DNA of 64,000 nt, taken from positions 215,782 to 279,781 of the forward strand of contig JAAYDC010000006.1 in assembly GCA_012729455.1 (NCBI GenBank), written 5' to 3'. The stretch is from Chloroflexota bacterium. Lineage in GTDB: Bacteria; Chloroflexota; Anaerolineae; UBA1429. Positions 18,383-26,820 of the stretch are shown here, one piece after another. Each line of letters starts with the position of its first letter. Position 1 is the stretch's first letter. Position numbers and translations under genes: made by a program. The notes under the pieces were generated by a model. The model searched no databases and was not told where the DNA came from. It saw only the letters and a program-made list of their open reading frames with translations.

Positions 18383-18850
18383 ATGGCAGAGCAGGTACAT
18401 TTTCTGACAGCCAACGGCAAGGCCAAGCTCGAGCAAGAACTCGAGTATCTTTTGACTGTTCGCCGCCACGAAGTGGCTGAGAGCCTCAAGGCAGCCGTGG
18501 AAGAAGGCGACCTCACTGAAAACGCCGGCTACGAAGAGACCAAGCGTGAGCAGGCCTTTATCGAGGGCCGTATTCAGGAGCTGGAGTCGATTCTCTTCAG
18601 CGCCCAGGTGCTGACGGAACCCTCTACCGCTTGCTGTGTCTCGTTAGGCGTCTCGGTGACGGTCTCCGAAGAGGGCTACCCGCCCGAGACCTATCAGATC
18701 GTCGGGCGCGCCGAGGCGGATCCGCTCAAAGGGCGCATCTCGAACGAATCGCCCTTAGGAAAAGCCCTGCTGGGCAAGCACATTGGCGACCAGGTCGCCG
18801 TGGTCACTCCGGGCGGCACCACCACCTTTACCATTTTGCAGATCAGCTAA
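18383..18850 (+). CDS. greA: Transcription elongation factor GreA
   Basis: GreA binds the RNA polymerase secondary channel and stimulates cleavage of backtracked transcripts. The 155-residue protein has the N-terminal coiled coil with the acidic tip GDLTENAGYEETKREQA, which holds the catalytic Asp and Glu, and the C-terminal FKBP-like domain with ISNESPLGKALLGKHIGD. GreA usually has about 158 residues. The ATG at 18383 follows GAGGGA. A possible attenuator stands in its leader. lysS follows 14 bases after the stop, so the pair is a likely operon. Confidence 0.96.
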   Translation: MAEQVHFLTANGKAKLEQELEYLLTVRRHEVAESLKAAVEEGDLTENAGYEETKREQAFIEGRIQELESILFSAQVLTEPSTACCVSLGVSVTVSEEGYPPETYQIVGRAEADPLKGRISNESPLGKALLGKHIGDQVAVVTPGGTTTFTILQIS

Positions 18851-18864
18851 GCCAGGGAGCGTAT

Positions 18865-20331
18865 ATGTCTGACCTCGACCAGCGCGGCCAGCGCATCGCC
18901 AAACTCGCCCAACTGCGTGCAGCTGGGGTTGATCCCTACCCGCCGCGCTGCCAGCGCAGCCACACGGCTGCCGAAGCACTCGCAGCATTTGAGCAGGCTG
19001 CCGAAGGCCAGGAAGTCCGCGTCTGTGTAGCTGGCCGCCTCATCTCGCAGCGCCTGATGGGCAAGACCACCTTTGCACACCTGGCCGATGGCAGCGGCCG
19101 CATCCAGGTGATGGCCCGCCAGGACCTGATCGGCGAGGCAGCCTATCAAGCCTTTAAAGAACTCGACCTGGCTGATTTCATCAACGTCAACGGCAAGTTA
19201 TTCCGCACCCGCACCGGCGAGGTGACGGTATTGGTTGATAGTTTCCAGCTGCTCGCCAAGGCATTGAGGCCGCTGCCCGAAAAATGGCACGGCCTGCGCG
19301 ATACCGAGACTCGCTACCGACAGCGCTACCTAGACCTGATCGCCAACGAAGAAGTGCGCCATATTTTCCTTACCCGCACGCGCATCATCAGTGCCATCCG
19401 CCGCTTTCTGGATGCGCGCGGGTTCATCGAGGTGGAGACGCCTATCCTGCAGCCGTTGTATGGCGGGGCTGCCGCACAGCCCTTTACCACCCATCACAAC
19501 GCCCTCGACCAGACTCTCTACCTGCGTATCGCCGACGAGCTATACCTGAAGCGTCTGATCATTGGCGGCTTTGAGCGGGTGTACGAGATCGGCCACAACT
19601 TTCGTAACGAGGGCATCTCGACGCGCCACAACCCCGAGTTCACCGCCATCGAGCTGTATCAGGCTTATGCCGACTATAACGACATCATGGCACTGCTCGA
19701 GGAGCTTTATGCCGAGGTTGCCCAGGAGGTACTCGGCAGCAGTGTGCTGCAATATCAGGGGCAGTTGATCGACCTCACACCCCCGTGGAGGCGCATCAGT
19801 ATGCGCCAAGCGATTCTGGATGCCAGCGGGATCGACATCCTCGAGGCCGACACCTACGACAAGCTCGCTGCGGCCACACAGGCACACGGGCTCAACCTTG
19901 GCAAGCCCGCCAACTGGGGCAAGCTGGTGGAAAAGCTCTTTGAGGAAACCGTCGAGCCCAGCCTGGTGCAGCCCACCTATATTACCGAGTTCCCGTTAGA
20001 TATCTCTCCGCTGGCCAAAAAGACGCCTGCCGATCCCATGTTTGTCGAGCGGTTCGAGTTTTTCATCGCTGGCATGGAGTGCGGTAACGCCTTTACCGAA
20101 CTCAACGATCCGCTCGACCAGCGCGAACGCTTTCAGGCGACCCAGCAGGATTTCAAGTCGGGCGAGGATGAAGCCCATCCGCTGGACGAGGATTTCATCA
20201 TCGCCATGGAGCATGGCATGCCACCCACCGGCGGTCTGGGCTGGGGCATCGACCGCATGGTAATGCTCTTTACCGACCAGGCCTCCATTCGCGAGGTGAT
20301 CCTTTTCCCGCAGCTGCGCTCGCGCGACTGA
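18865..20331 (+). CDS. lysS: Lysyl-tRNA synthetase (class II)
   Basis: A 488-residue class II LysRS. The N-terminal OB-fold anticodon-binding domain includes VCVAGRLISQRLMGKTTF. The catalytic domain has motif 1 near RRFLDARGFIEVETPIL, motif 2 as RNEGISTRHNPEFT, and motif 3 as GGLGWGIDRMVML. HGMPPTGGLG agrees with the usual LysRS signature. Only one synthetase gene is seen in the window. The ATG at 18865 follows CAGGGAG. Transcription ends at the strong hairpin downstream. Confidence 0.97.
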   Translation: MSDLDQRGQRIAKLAQLRAAGVDPYPPRCQRSHTAAEALAAFEQAAEGQEVRVCVAGRLISQRLMGKTTFAHLADGSGRIQVMARQDLIGEAAYQAFKELDLADFINVNGKLFRTRTGEVTVLVDSFQLLAKALRPLPEKWHGLRDTETRYRQRYLDLIANEEVRHIFLTRTRIISAIRRFLDARGFIEVETPILQPLYGGAAAQPFTTHHNALDQTLYLRIADELYLKRLIIGGFERVYEIGHNFRNEGISTRHNPEFTAIELYQAYADYNDIMALLEELYAEVAQEVLGSSVLQYQGQLIDLTPPWRRISMRQAILDASGIDILEADTYDKLAAATQAHGLNLGKPANWGKLVEKLFEETVEPSLVQPTYITEFPLDISPLAKKTPADPMFVERFEFFIAGMECGNAFTELNDPLDQRERFQATQQDFKSGEDEAHPLDEDFIIAMEHGMPPTGGLGWGIDRMVMLFTDQASIREVILFPQLRSRD

Positions 20332-20363
20332 CCATGATAACTGTCCAATTATTACCGAGATAA

Positions 20364-20399
20364 CAAAACCCCGCCTCGCACGATTGAGGCGGGGTTTTG
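20364..20399. terminator. Bidirectional rho-independent terminator
   Basis: A perfect 14-bp stem, 20364-20377 with 20386-20399, has an 8-base loop. The arms are C-AAAA-CCCCGCCTC and its complement, so both strands have a G+C stem followed by a T run. It separates lysS from the converging altronate dehydratase operon. Confidence 0.9.
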
Positions 20400-20410
20400 C
20401 TTGCGGATTA

Positions 20411-21577
20411 CTAGTAGACCGGCCCCACGCGCAGCATCATAAACTCGGCGTGTTCGAGTACCTCGGCCGAAACCTGCTCGCCCCCCGCAACGCGCAGACA
20501 CAGGTCATAGATGCGCTGGCCGACTTGCGCGATGGTCTCCTGCCCCAGGATGATCGTGCCGGCATTCACATCCATATCCTCTGACATGCGCTGATAGGTC
20601 TCGGGGTTGCCCGTCACCTTGATCACCGGTGCGATGGCATTGCCCATCGGGTTGCCGCGCCCGGTGGTAAACACCACAATCTGGGCGCCGGCTGCCACCA
20701 GGCCGGTGACCGAGCAGGGGTCGTTGCCGGGAGTATCCATAAAGGATAGCCCCGCTTTGGTGGGCGGCTGGCCATAGGCGAGCACGTCCACCAGCGGCGA
20801 AGTGCCTCCCTTGAGCACATCGCCGAGTGCTTTTTCTTCCACGGTCGAGATACCGCCCTTGATATTGCCGGGGCTGGGTTGCTTGCCCATAAAGTCTTCA
20901 CCGGTGGCCTTCAAAGCCGCCTCGCACGCCTCGACAGTACGCAGCATGGCAGCTGCGATCTCGGGCGTGATAGCGCGCTCGGCCAGGATGTGTTCTGCGC
21001 CCAGCATCTCGCTGGTCTCAGCCAGGATCACCTTGGCGCCCCGAGCGGCCAGCAGGTCGGAAAAGTGGCCCATAGCAGGATTGGCGGCCATGCCTGAGGT
21101 TGCGTCCGACCCGCCGCACTCGAGTCCGATGGTGAGGGCACTGACGGGCTGCGGCGTGCGCTGCCACTTGTCTACGTCCGCCAGCATGCGCTGGGCAATC
21201 GCCACTCCTTTTTCGACGGCAGCGCGCGTGCTGCCGGATTGCTGGATCCCTACCAGCTCGGCACCCGCCCAGCCCGCGCCGGCACTTGCTGCCAGCTCGG
21301 CGGCGTTGAGACTTTCACAGCCCAGGCTGACTACCACGCTGCCGATCACGTTGGGATGGCGCCCATATTGGCTCAACAGGCGAGTCGCCAGGGTGATATC
21401 GAGCCCGGTCTCGCCGCAGCCGCCGGTGTAATCCAGCAGCATGGCGCCCGGAACCTTGTTCGCGATCAGTTTGGCGGCGTGATTGGCACATCCGCAGGAG
21501 GGAATGATCGCCACCCGGTTGCGCACCCCCACCGAGCCATCCAGACGCAGGTAGCCCATAAAGGTATCTTTAGGCAT
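20411..21577 (-). CDS. uxaA: UxaA-family dehydratase, large (C-terminal) subunit
   Basis: A 388-residue protein of the altronate/galactarate dehydratase C-terminal family. It begins GYLRLDGSVGVRNRVAIIPS, the typical entry into this domain, and carries family motifs such as GCGETG, SLGCESLN, GLECGGSDATSG, FMDTPGNDPCSVTG and TTGRGNPMGNAIAPVIKVTGN. Several conserved Cys/His residues probably bind the catalytic metal. It would dehydrate a sugar acid to a 2-keto-3-deoxy acid, which suits the KDG kinase and KDPG aldolase genes nearby. The exact substrate is not set by sequence. GGAG lies upstream of the ATG. The start overlaps the small subunit gene by eight bases. Confidence 0.88.
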   Translation of the reverse strand: MPKDTFMGYLRLDGSVGVRNRVAIIPSCGCANHAAKLIANKVPGAMLLDYTGGCGETGLDITLATRLLSQYGRHPNVIGSVVVSLGCESLNAAELAASAGAGWAGAELVGIQQSGSTRAAVEKGVAIAQRMLADVDKWQRTPQPVSALTIGLECGGSDATSGMAANPAMGHFSDLLAARGAKVILAETSEMLGAEHILAERAITPEIAAAMLRTVEACEAALKATGEDFMGKQPSPGNIKGGISTVEEKALGDVLKGGTSPLVDVLAYGQPPTKAGLSFMDTPGNDPCSVTGLVAAGAQIVVFTTGRGNPMGNAIAPVIKVTGNPETYQRMSEDMDVNAGTIILGQETIAQVGQRIYDLCLRVAGGEQVSAEVLEHAEFMMLRVGPVY

Positions 21578-21854
21578 GCTTCACCGCTCCTCTCAGGCTG
21601 CGCAGGTTGTGAGTGTGCACGTGCTGGCCGGCACGGATCGCCTGGCTGGCCACCCCAATACTGGCGCCATATTTGATGACATGTTCGCCCTCGGCAATAT
21701 CGCGGATGGCCACCTTGTGTCCCATCGGGACGGTTTCACACGTCTGCAGGGCTGGGATCGCATCCGAGGCTGCCAGCTTAGTACCGGCTGCTAGCACCTG
21801 CAGCGCCGTCACCACTGAATCGCGCGGATTGATTAGCAATACGTTGACCTTCAT
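21570..21854 (-). CDS. UxaA-family dehydratase, small SAF-domain subunit
   Basis: A 94-residue SAF-domain protein matching the N-terminal portion of classical UxaA, here encoded separately. Visible features are LINPRDSVVTALQVLAAGTKL, in part, then VPMGHKVAIRDIAEGEHVIKYG in pieces, and the closing HVHTHNL, which is typical of this family. It pairs with the large subunit to make the active dehydratase. GGAGCAAGT precedes the ATG. It sits between the TauE-like exporter gene and the large subunit in one operon. Confidence 0.88.
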   Translation of the reverse strand: MKVNVLLINPRDSVVTALQVLAAGTKLAASDAIPALQTCETVPMGHKVAIRDIAEGEHVIKYGASIGVASQAIRAGQHVHTHNLRSLRGAVKHA

Positions 21855-21862
21855 ACTTGCTC

Positions 21863-22744
21863 CTAGATGAACAACACCGTTACCAGTTGATACAGTACGA
21901 TCAGGATAGCCAGGATCAGCACATAAACAAAACCCTGTCGGATTTGGGCAGCGTTCATTTTGGCGAGGATGTCGACCCCCAGGCGTGTGCCCAGGCTGCC
22001 CCCTACCAGGAGCGGTATCACCAGGATTAGATTAACATGGTCGGCAAGGGTGTGGGTGACAACGGCGATGATGGCAGTGAAGAGCACGATCACCAGGCTG
22101 GTCGAACTAGCCTGGCGCGTGGGCAGCCCCACCAAATAGACCAGCGCCGGGAAGAGGATCACGCCACCGCCGATGCCCAGCAGACCTGTTAAAAAACCGA
22201 TCGCGAGCCCCAGCAGCGTGACGGCTGGGATCGACAACCGGTTCGGCGCATGGGTACCAAAATCGCTGTAGGGTGGGATGCGTATTTTAGCCAGGTAGCC
22301 TGTGGTGATATCGGCCTGCTCGGGGGCACGGTGTGCTTCACGGCGCATGAGCACTGCAATACCCACCAAAAGCGGCACATAAATGAGCAGCACCCCCAGG
22401 TCAGCCGCCGAGACCGGTCGGTTGTTCAGGGTCAGTTGGCCGAGGCTTTCCAGGTAGCCGAGCAGCCGGGCACCCAGCTGTACGCCGGCATAGTTGCCCC
22501 CCAGCATCACCAGGGCGATCTTTAATGCTGGCGGAGCGCTGCGGCGACGCTCGTAAAGCGAACCAGCCGAAACGCCCAGGATCTGCACCGATGAGGTGCC
22601 CACCGCCGTCGGCATCGGCACCCCCAGGATAACGTGCAGGAGCGGGGTGATCAGGAATCCGCCGCCCACGCCAAAAATGGCCGTCAAGGTTCCAACCACC
22701 AGGCCAATTGCCAGGCTTGTTAACAAAGCCAGCGGACTATTCAT
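21863..22744 (-). CDS. TauE/SafE-family membrane transporter
   Basis: A 293-residue membrane protein with about eight helices and the duplicated TauE/SafE repeat: GTLTAIFGVGGGFLITPLL in the first half and GFLTGLLGIGGGVILFPAL in the second. The family moves sulfonates, sulfite or organic anions. Here it lies between a major facilitator gene and a two-part dehydratase, so export or uptake of a sugar-acid anion is possible; that is inference. The ATG overlaps the TGA of a 39-residue upstream gene (ATGA), which suggests coupling. Confidence 0.87.
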   Translation of the reverse strand: MNSPLALLTSLAIGLVVGTLTAIFGVGGGFLITPLLHVILGVPMPTAVGTSSVQILGVSAGSLYERRRSAPPALKIALVMLGGNYAGVQLGARLLGYLESLGQLTLNNRPVSAADLGVLLIYVPLLVGIAVLMRREAHRAPEQADITTGYLAKIRIPPYSDFGTHAPNRLSIPAVTLLGLAIGFLTGLLGIGGGVILFPALVYLVGLPTRQASSTSLVIVLFTAIIAVVTHTLADHVNLILVIPLLVGGSLGTRLGVDILAKMNAAQIRQGFVYVLILAILIVLYQLVTVLFI

Positions 22745-22860
22745 GACGTGCGTTTACGATTTTTCAGCCAATGGGCAACCTGGTCATATGCCCAGGCACT
22801 GCCGATGCCCCATGTCACCGGCAACACCAGCGCCAAAATTACCTGCAGCCACAAGGACAC
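22741..22860 (-). CDS. Small single-helix membrane protein, 39 residues
   Basis: A short gene read from GTG at 22860, with AGGAGGT exactly placed upstream. The protein begins MSLWLQVILALVLPVTWG and ends in a basic tail, WLKNRKRTS. One transmembrane helix spans about residues 4-24, then an amphipathic stretch. Its TGA overlaps the ATG of the TauE/SafE gene, and its start is 15 bases after the MFS stop, so it is embedded in the operon. The strong ribosome site and coupling argue it is real. It may be a small accessory subunit of one of the flanking carriers. No family is recognised. Confidence 0.65.
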   Translation of the reverse strand: MSLWLQVILALVLPVTWGIGSAWAYDQVAHWLKNRKRTS

Positions 22861-22875
22861 GCGCTACCTCCTGGT

Positions 22876-24057
22876 CTAGATTGCAGCTGGTTCCTGCGGC
22901 TCGGGCGAGCGTTTAATCGCCAGGGTAAAGGGCACCGAGAGCAGGATGATCACCACCACGCCCCAGCACAGCAGTTCGTAGCCAACCTGACGCAGGAGCG
23001 ACCCGGCCACGAGTGCCATGCCTACCGAGGTGATGTGGTTGACACTGACCCCCGAGTTGAGCGTTGGCGCAAGCTCGGATGGCGGTGCAATGCGGTTCAC
23101 ATAGGTCGAAAGCCCGATGCTCAGCATAGTCAGCAGGTTGATCACCACCAGAATGACGCCCAGGATCAGGCCATTGTGAATGGTGGCATAACCCACGAAA
23201 CAGAGTGCCAGAGCCGTATAGCTGGATGTCAGCACGGCACGCTCGCCGATTTGGTCGAGCCAGCGTCCAAAGATCGGCGCCATGATAAAGTTCAGGAGGC
23301 CGCTCGACAGCAGCAGGCTGATCTGCTGGGTCGTGTAGTGATAGTTCTGCACCAGAATCAGGTTGCCAAAGGCGGCAAAAAGCTGGATGCGCGAACCCTC
23401 GAAAAAGGTGAGCACATAATAGAGCCAGTAGCGCTTGCGAAAGAAAAAGCGCGGCTGGGGTATCTTGGTGTCGCCCAGCTCACTCGGCAACCGCAGCAGC
23501 ATTAAAGCTGCGCCCAGGATCAGCACGCCCGCCGTGACAAAGAACCATCTCAGAGGCACCCGGTTGGCCAAGAGCGCGACACCGCCCATCCCCGCCAACG
23601 AGGCCAGCGCCCCCGCCGAAGCCAGCGAGCCCATCACCTGCCCGGAATACTGCTTTTCGACCAGCAGCATGCCGATGGTGCCCTGCAGCGGCAGCCATAC
23701 GTGAAACCCGAGACTGGCGGCAATCGCCGCGGCGATCAGTGCACTATACGAGCCCACCCAGGCATGGAACGCATAGCCGATGCCCATCAGGGCAACCGCT
23801 CCAAAAGCGCGCTTTACCAGCGAAAACCGGCTGAGCAGCGCTGCGATGCCGATCAGCAGCAGCCCGGGGATCTCGCGCAGCCCCTGCAGCCACAGCACCT
23901 GGGTACCGCTCAGGCCCAGCACCTGTACGAAAAAGTTGGTGCTCGAGGCATTCACCACACCGGTACCAAAACCGTTGAAAAAGACGGATATGGCCAGGAT
24001 GATCAGGGAACTGTTCCAGAAAGGAGCCCCGAAAACGCGCCGATTGGGTAGATGCAT
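22876..24057 (-). CDS. Major facilitator superfamily transporter
   Basis: A 393-residue MFS carrier with about twelve helices. It begins [18 protein letters not shown] and ends in a basic tail. The inter-domain loop carries [15 protein letters not shown] set the start at ATG 24057 because a good promoter lies between it and the next upstream ATG (24129), whose ribosome site is also too close. It leads the operon that continues with the 39-residue protein, the TauE/SafE carrier and the two dehydratase subunits, so a sugar-acid or glycan breakdown product is a reasonable but unproven substrate. Confidence 0.82.
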   Translation of the reverse strand: MHLPNRRVFGAPFWNSSLIILAISVFFNGFGTGVVNASSTNFFVQVLGLSGTQVLWLQGLREIPGLLLIGIAALLSRFSLVKRAFGAVALMGIGYAFHAWVGSYSALIAAAIAASLGFHVWLPLQGTIGMLLVEKQYSGQVMGSLASAGALASLAGMGGVALLANRVPLRWFFVTAGVLILGAALMLLRLPSELGDTKIPQPRFFFRKRYWLYYVLTFFEGSRIQLFAAFGNLILVQNYHYTTQQISLLLSSGLLNFIMAPIFGRWLDQIGERAVLTSSYTALALCFVGYATIHNGLILGVILVVINLLTMLSIGLSTYVNRIAPPSELAPTLNSGVSVNHITSVGMALVAGSLLRQVGYELLCWGVVVIILLSVPFTLAIKRSPEPQEPAAI

Positions 24058-24085
24058 GGCCTGCCTGCTACCAATAATAGGCGTG

Positions 24086-24114
24086 ATTCTATCCGCTTGC
24101 GCATGCTTTGCCAA
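24086..24114 (-). promoter_or_regulatory. Promoter for MFS / dehydratase operon
   Basis: TTGGCA (24109-24114) and TAGAAT (24086-24091) with 17 bases between them on the minus strand. The start would fall near 24079, about 20 bases before the MFS ATG. Confidence 0.65.
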
Positions 24115-24120
24115 GTGCGA

Positions 24121-24149
24121 TTGACGCATCAACCCTCCCAGTCTAGACT
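24121..24149 (+). promoter_or_regulatory. Promoter for the alpha/beta hydrolase and HAD genes
   Basis: TTGACG (24121-24126) and TAGACT (24144-24149) with 17 bases between them on the plus strand. Its -35 lies only seven bases from the -35 of the opposing operon promoter, so one regulator could control both. Confidence 0.6.
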
Positions 24150-24174
24150 GCAGAGAGTACGCTGGAGGGGTGAG

Positions 24175-25083
24175 ATGACCGACCATCAAGTTAGACGCCG
24201 CGAACTGTACGAGCTGCTGGGGGACCTGCCGCCGCGTGAGCGCCCGATCGGCGCCGAACTGGTATCGGCCGGCGAGCACAACGGCTACTGGCTGGAAAAG
24301 CTGGTCCTCGACCTCAACGGCATCGAGCCCGTGCCGGCTTATTTTGTACGCCCGATCGAGGCGCGCGAGCCACTTGCCACCGTGTTGTATCATCACGCGC
24401 ACGGCGGTAACTATATCCTCGGTAAGGACGAGCTGCTGGACGGACGCGCGGCGCTGCAAAGCCCTCCCTATGCCCAGGCCCTCACCCAGGCCGGTTATGC
24501 TGCGCTGTGCATCGACACCTGGAATTTCGGCGAGCGCCGCGGACGCACTGAATCAGAATTGTTCAAGGAGATGCTCTGGAACGGCCAGGTGCTGTGGGGC
24601 ATGATGGTCTATGATAGCCTGCGTTGTGTCGACTATCTCATCAGCCGTCCCGATGTGGATGAGGGCCGCATCGCCACGATGGGCATCTCGATGGGTTCGA
24701 CCATGGCATGGTGGCTGGCAGCCCTCGACGAACGGGCCAAGGTGTGTGTCGATCTGTACTGCCTGACGGATTTCCACGAGCTGATCCGCCAGCGCGGACT
24801 GGATGGCCACGGCATCTATTACTATGTGCCCAGCCTGCTCAAGCACTTTGATACGGCCCAGATCAACGCGTTGATCGCTCCGCGTGCCCATCTGGCACTG
24901 GCCGGCACGCTCGACGACCTGACGCCGCCAGCCGGGCTTGACCATATCGATTCACACCTGCGCGAGGTGTATGCCCAGGCGGGCGTGCCAGAGCATTGGC
25001 ACTTGGAGCGTTACGTGACCGGCCACTTTGAGACAGCACATGGCCGCAGCCAGGTGCTGAGCTTCCTTGAGCGCTGGCTGTGA
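24175..25083 (+). CDS. Alpha/beta hydrolase (dienelactone-hydrolase / acetyl-esterase-like)
   Basis: A 302-residue alpha/beta hydrolase. The oxyanion region is [12 protein letters not shown], the nucleophile elbow is MGISMGS (Ser near 172), an Asp of GTLDDLTPP is near 247, and the catalytic His is in GHFETAHG near 283-288. The fold and length resemble esterases that remove acyl groups from sugars. Its place between a sugar-acid dehydratase operon and a sugar phosphatase suggests a carbohydrate esterase role; the substrate is unknown. A GGAGGGG ribosome site precedes ATG 24175. Confidence 0.8.
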   Translation: MTDHQVRRRELYELLGDLPPRERPIGAELVSAGEHNGYWLEKLVLDLNGIEPVPAYFVRPIEAREPLATVLYHHAHGGNYILGKDELLDGRAALQSPPYAQALTQAGYAALCIDTWNFGERRGRTESELFKEMLWNGQVLWGMMVYDSLRCVDYLISRPDVDEGRIATMGISMGSTMAWWLAALDERAKVCVDLYCLTDFHELIRQRGLDGHGIYYYVPSLLKHFDTAQINALIAPRAHLALAGTLDDLTPPAGLDHIDSHLREVYAQAGVPEHWHLERYVTGHFETAHGRSQVLSFLERWL

Positions 25084-25096
25084 GGCGGTGGGCAGC

Positions 25097-25759
25097 ATGA
25101 TTGGCATCCTGTGGGATATGGACGGCGTGATCGCCGATACCGGCGAGGCGCACTTCCTGGCATGGCAGATCCTGTATGGCGAGCGCGGCCAAAGCATCAC
25201 TTATGACGAGTTCGCCAAGACCTTTGGCATGTCGAACCTGCCGATCCTGCGCGCGTGGCTGGGCGACGGCGTACCCCTGGAGACGCTGCAGGTCATCTCG
25301 GCGCGCAAAGAAGAGCTCTTTCGCGAGCAGGCCCGCGAGCATACTCGCCTCTTGCCCGGCGTGCTGGAGTGGCTGGAACGCGGACGCGCGCGCGGCTACC
25401 GCCAGGCCGTCGCCAGCTCGGGACCGCTTTCCAACGTGGTGGCGCTGGTGACGGCACTCAACATCCCCGATTATTTCGAGGCGCTCGTCTCGGGTGCCTT
25501 TCTGCCGCGCAGCAAGCCCGATCCGGCTGTGTTTATCCATGCCGCCGGCGCAATCGGGGTGCCCCCGCACGCCTGCCTGGTGATCGAAGACAGCACCGCC
25601 GGCATCCAGGCGGCGCAGGCGGCCGGCATCGCCTGTCTGGCCGTCATGACCACCCACTCGGCCGACAAGCTCACCGGCGCCGACCTGATAGTCGATTCGC
25701 TCTCAGAATTACCCAACGATGCCTTTGAAAGGCTGATCGCAGCAAAAAGAGGGGGCTAG
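25097..25759 (+). CDS. HAD-superfamily sugar phosphatase / beta-phosphoglucomutase-like
   Basis: A 220-residue HAD hydrolase. Motif I is LWDMDGVIADT (nucleophile and acid Asp), the cap domain spans about 16-80, motif II is ASSG, and the C-terminal motifs are RSKPDPAVF (Lys) and CLVIEDSTAGIQAAQAAGI (acidic pair). This arrangement matches beta-phosphoglucomutase-like phosphatases that dephosphorylate sugar phosphates or isomerise them. Substrate cannot be read off. It follows the hydrolase gene by 13 bases in one transcription unit and ends in the terminator hairpin of the converging operon. Confidence 0.87.
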   Translation: MIGILWDMDGVIADTGEAHFLAWQILYGERGQSITYDEFAKTFGMSNLPILRAWLGDGVPLETLQVISARKEELFREQAREHTRLLPGVLEWLERGRARGYRQAVASSGPLSNVVALVTALNIPDYFEALVSGAFLPRSKPDPAVFIHAAGAIGVPPHACLVIEDSTAGIQAAQAAGIACLAVMTTHSADKLTGADLIVDSLSELPNDAFERLIAAKRGG

Positions 25760-25769
25760 CGCCCCCCTC
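25744..25769 (-). terminator. Terminator of the KDPG aldolase / KDG kinase operon
   Basis: GAGGGGG (25749-25755) pairs with CCCCCTC (25763-25769), and a run of five T follows in the minus direction (25744-25748). The hairpin overlaps the end of the HAD gene on the other strand. Confidence 0.8.
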
Positions 25770-25786
25770 CTGGTTGCCTGGTTGGG

Positions 25787-26806
25787 TCAGCGCCGGCTAA
25801 AGATATGTACAGTATGGCCGGCTGGGTCGGGGTTTTTGAGGTAGACAATGCGCGAGGCTGGGCTGCTGACCGGATCCAGCAGTTCGACGCCTTTGGCCTG
25901 CAGGTCTGCCACGGCGGCGTCGAAATCACTTACCTCAACCGCGACGTGCGGCAGACGCCCCACATCGCCCTTCATGATCTCCATACGGCCGTTGCCATCG
26001 CCCGAGACGAAAAAGCCGCCGCTGCTTTCGAGCAGTTTAAAGCCAAAGGTATCGGCATACCAGTGGGCAATCGCCTCGCCCGTCGCCTCTGCCGTCGGAT
26101 AGAAACCGGTGTGCTCGAAACCACTGTAGAGCGACTGTCCACGCGCCTGCCGTACCATCGCCAGGCAGCGGGCGGTCAGGTTGGTCAGGCCCGCCCAATC
26201 CTGCTTGGCGATCAGATCCTTGCGGATCAGGTCCGAGCCCATCCCGATACACGTCACGCCGGCATCGAACCAGCCCTTGATGTTCTCATAGTTGGCCTCG
26301 ACACCGCCGGTAGGCATCAGCTTACTCCACGGGCAGGGGCCCTTGACTGCTTTGATGAACTCGGGGCCGCCGACCTGGGTACCTGGAAAGACCTTGCATA
26401 TCTCGACGCCCAGCTCTTCGGCTGCCGAGATCTCACTGCTGGTGGCACAACCCGGCACATAGGGCGCCTTGCGACGGTTGCACAGCCGCGCCACCTCGGG
26501 GTTGGTGACAGAGCCAACGATAAAGTTGGCTCCCAGGTTTATGTAGAGCGCTGCGGTGCCCACATCCAGCACCGAACCAACCCCTAGGATCACGTCGGGG
26601 TAGTCTTTCTCGGCTTTGACAATCAGCTCGCCAAACACCTGAAAGGCGCGATCGCCGCGGTTGGTGAATTCGATCACCTTGGCTCCGCCAGCCGCCACGG
26701 CCGCCACCACCTGCAGAGCCACTTGGACATCGCCGTGGTAAAAGAGCGGGATCAGGCCGACGCGCTCCATCGTGTTCCAGACCTGCAAACGGCTAAACTT
26801 GGCCAT
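25787..26806 (-). CDS. KDPG aldolase fused to a VOC (glyoxalase-like) domain
   Basis: A 339-residue two-domain protein. Residues 1 to about 210 form a class I KDPG/KHG aldolase: VIEFTNRGD has the family Glu, ICKVFPGTQVGG has the Schiff-base Lys, and LMPTGGV is the phosphate loop. Residues 220-339 form a VOC domain with FEHTGFYPT, a shortened metal-site layout, PHVAVEVSDFDAAVADLQ and HTVHIFSRR. The aldolase splits 2-keto-3-deoxy-6-phosphogluconate to pyruvate and glyceraldehyde 3-phosphate; the added domain may regulate or act on a related keto acid. It follows the KDG kinase gene by 14 bases, and the two together complete uronate catabolism. Confidence 0.87.
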   Translation of the reverse strand: MAKFSRLQVWNTMERVGLIPLFYHGDVQVALQVVAAVAAGGAKVIEFTNRGDRAFQVFGELIVKAEKDYPDVILGVGSVLDVGTAALYINLGANFIVGSVTNPEVARLCNRRKAPYVPGCATSSEISAAEELGVEICKVFPGTQVGGPEFIKAVKGPCPWSKLMPTGGVEANYENIKGWFDAGVTCIGMGSDLIRKDLIAKQDWAGLTNLTARCLAMVRQARGQSLYSGFEHTGFYPTAEATGEAIAHWYADTFGFKLLESSGGFFVSGDGNGRMEIMKGDVGRLPHVAVEVSDFDAAVADLQAKGVELLDPVSSPASRIVYLKNPDPAGHTVHIFSRR

Positions 26807-26820
26807 GGTGAACTCCTTTT

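Noticed and set aside
24058-24459. Long N-terminal extension of the MFS carrier
   Set aside because: It overlaps divergent promoters and the alpha/beta hydrolase gene; the extra residues are not membrane-like.
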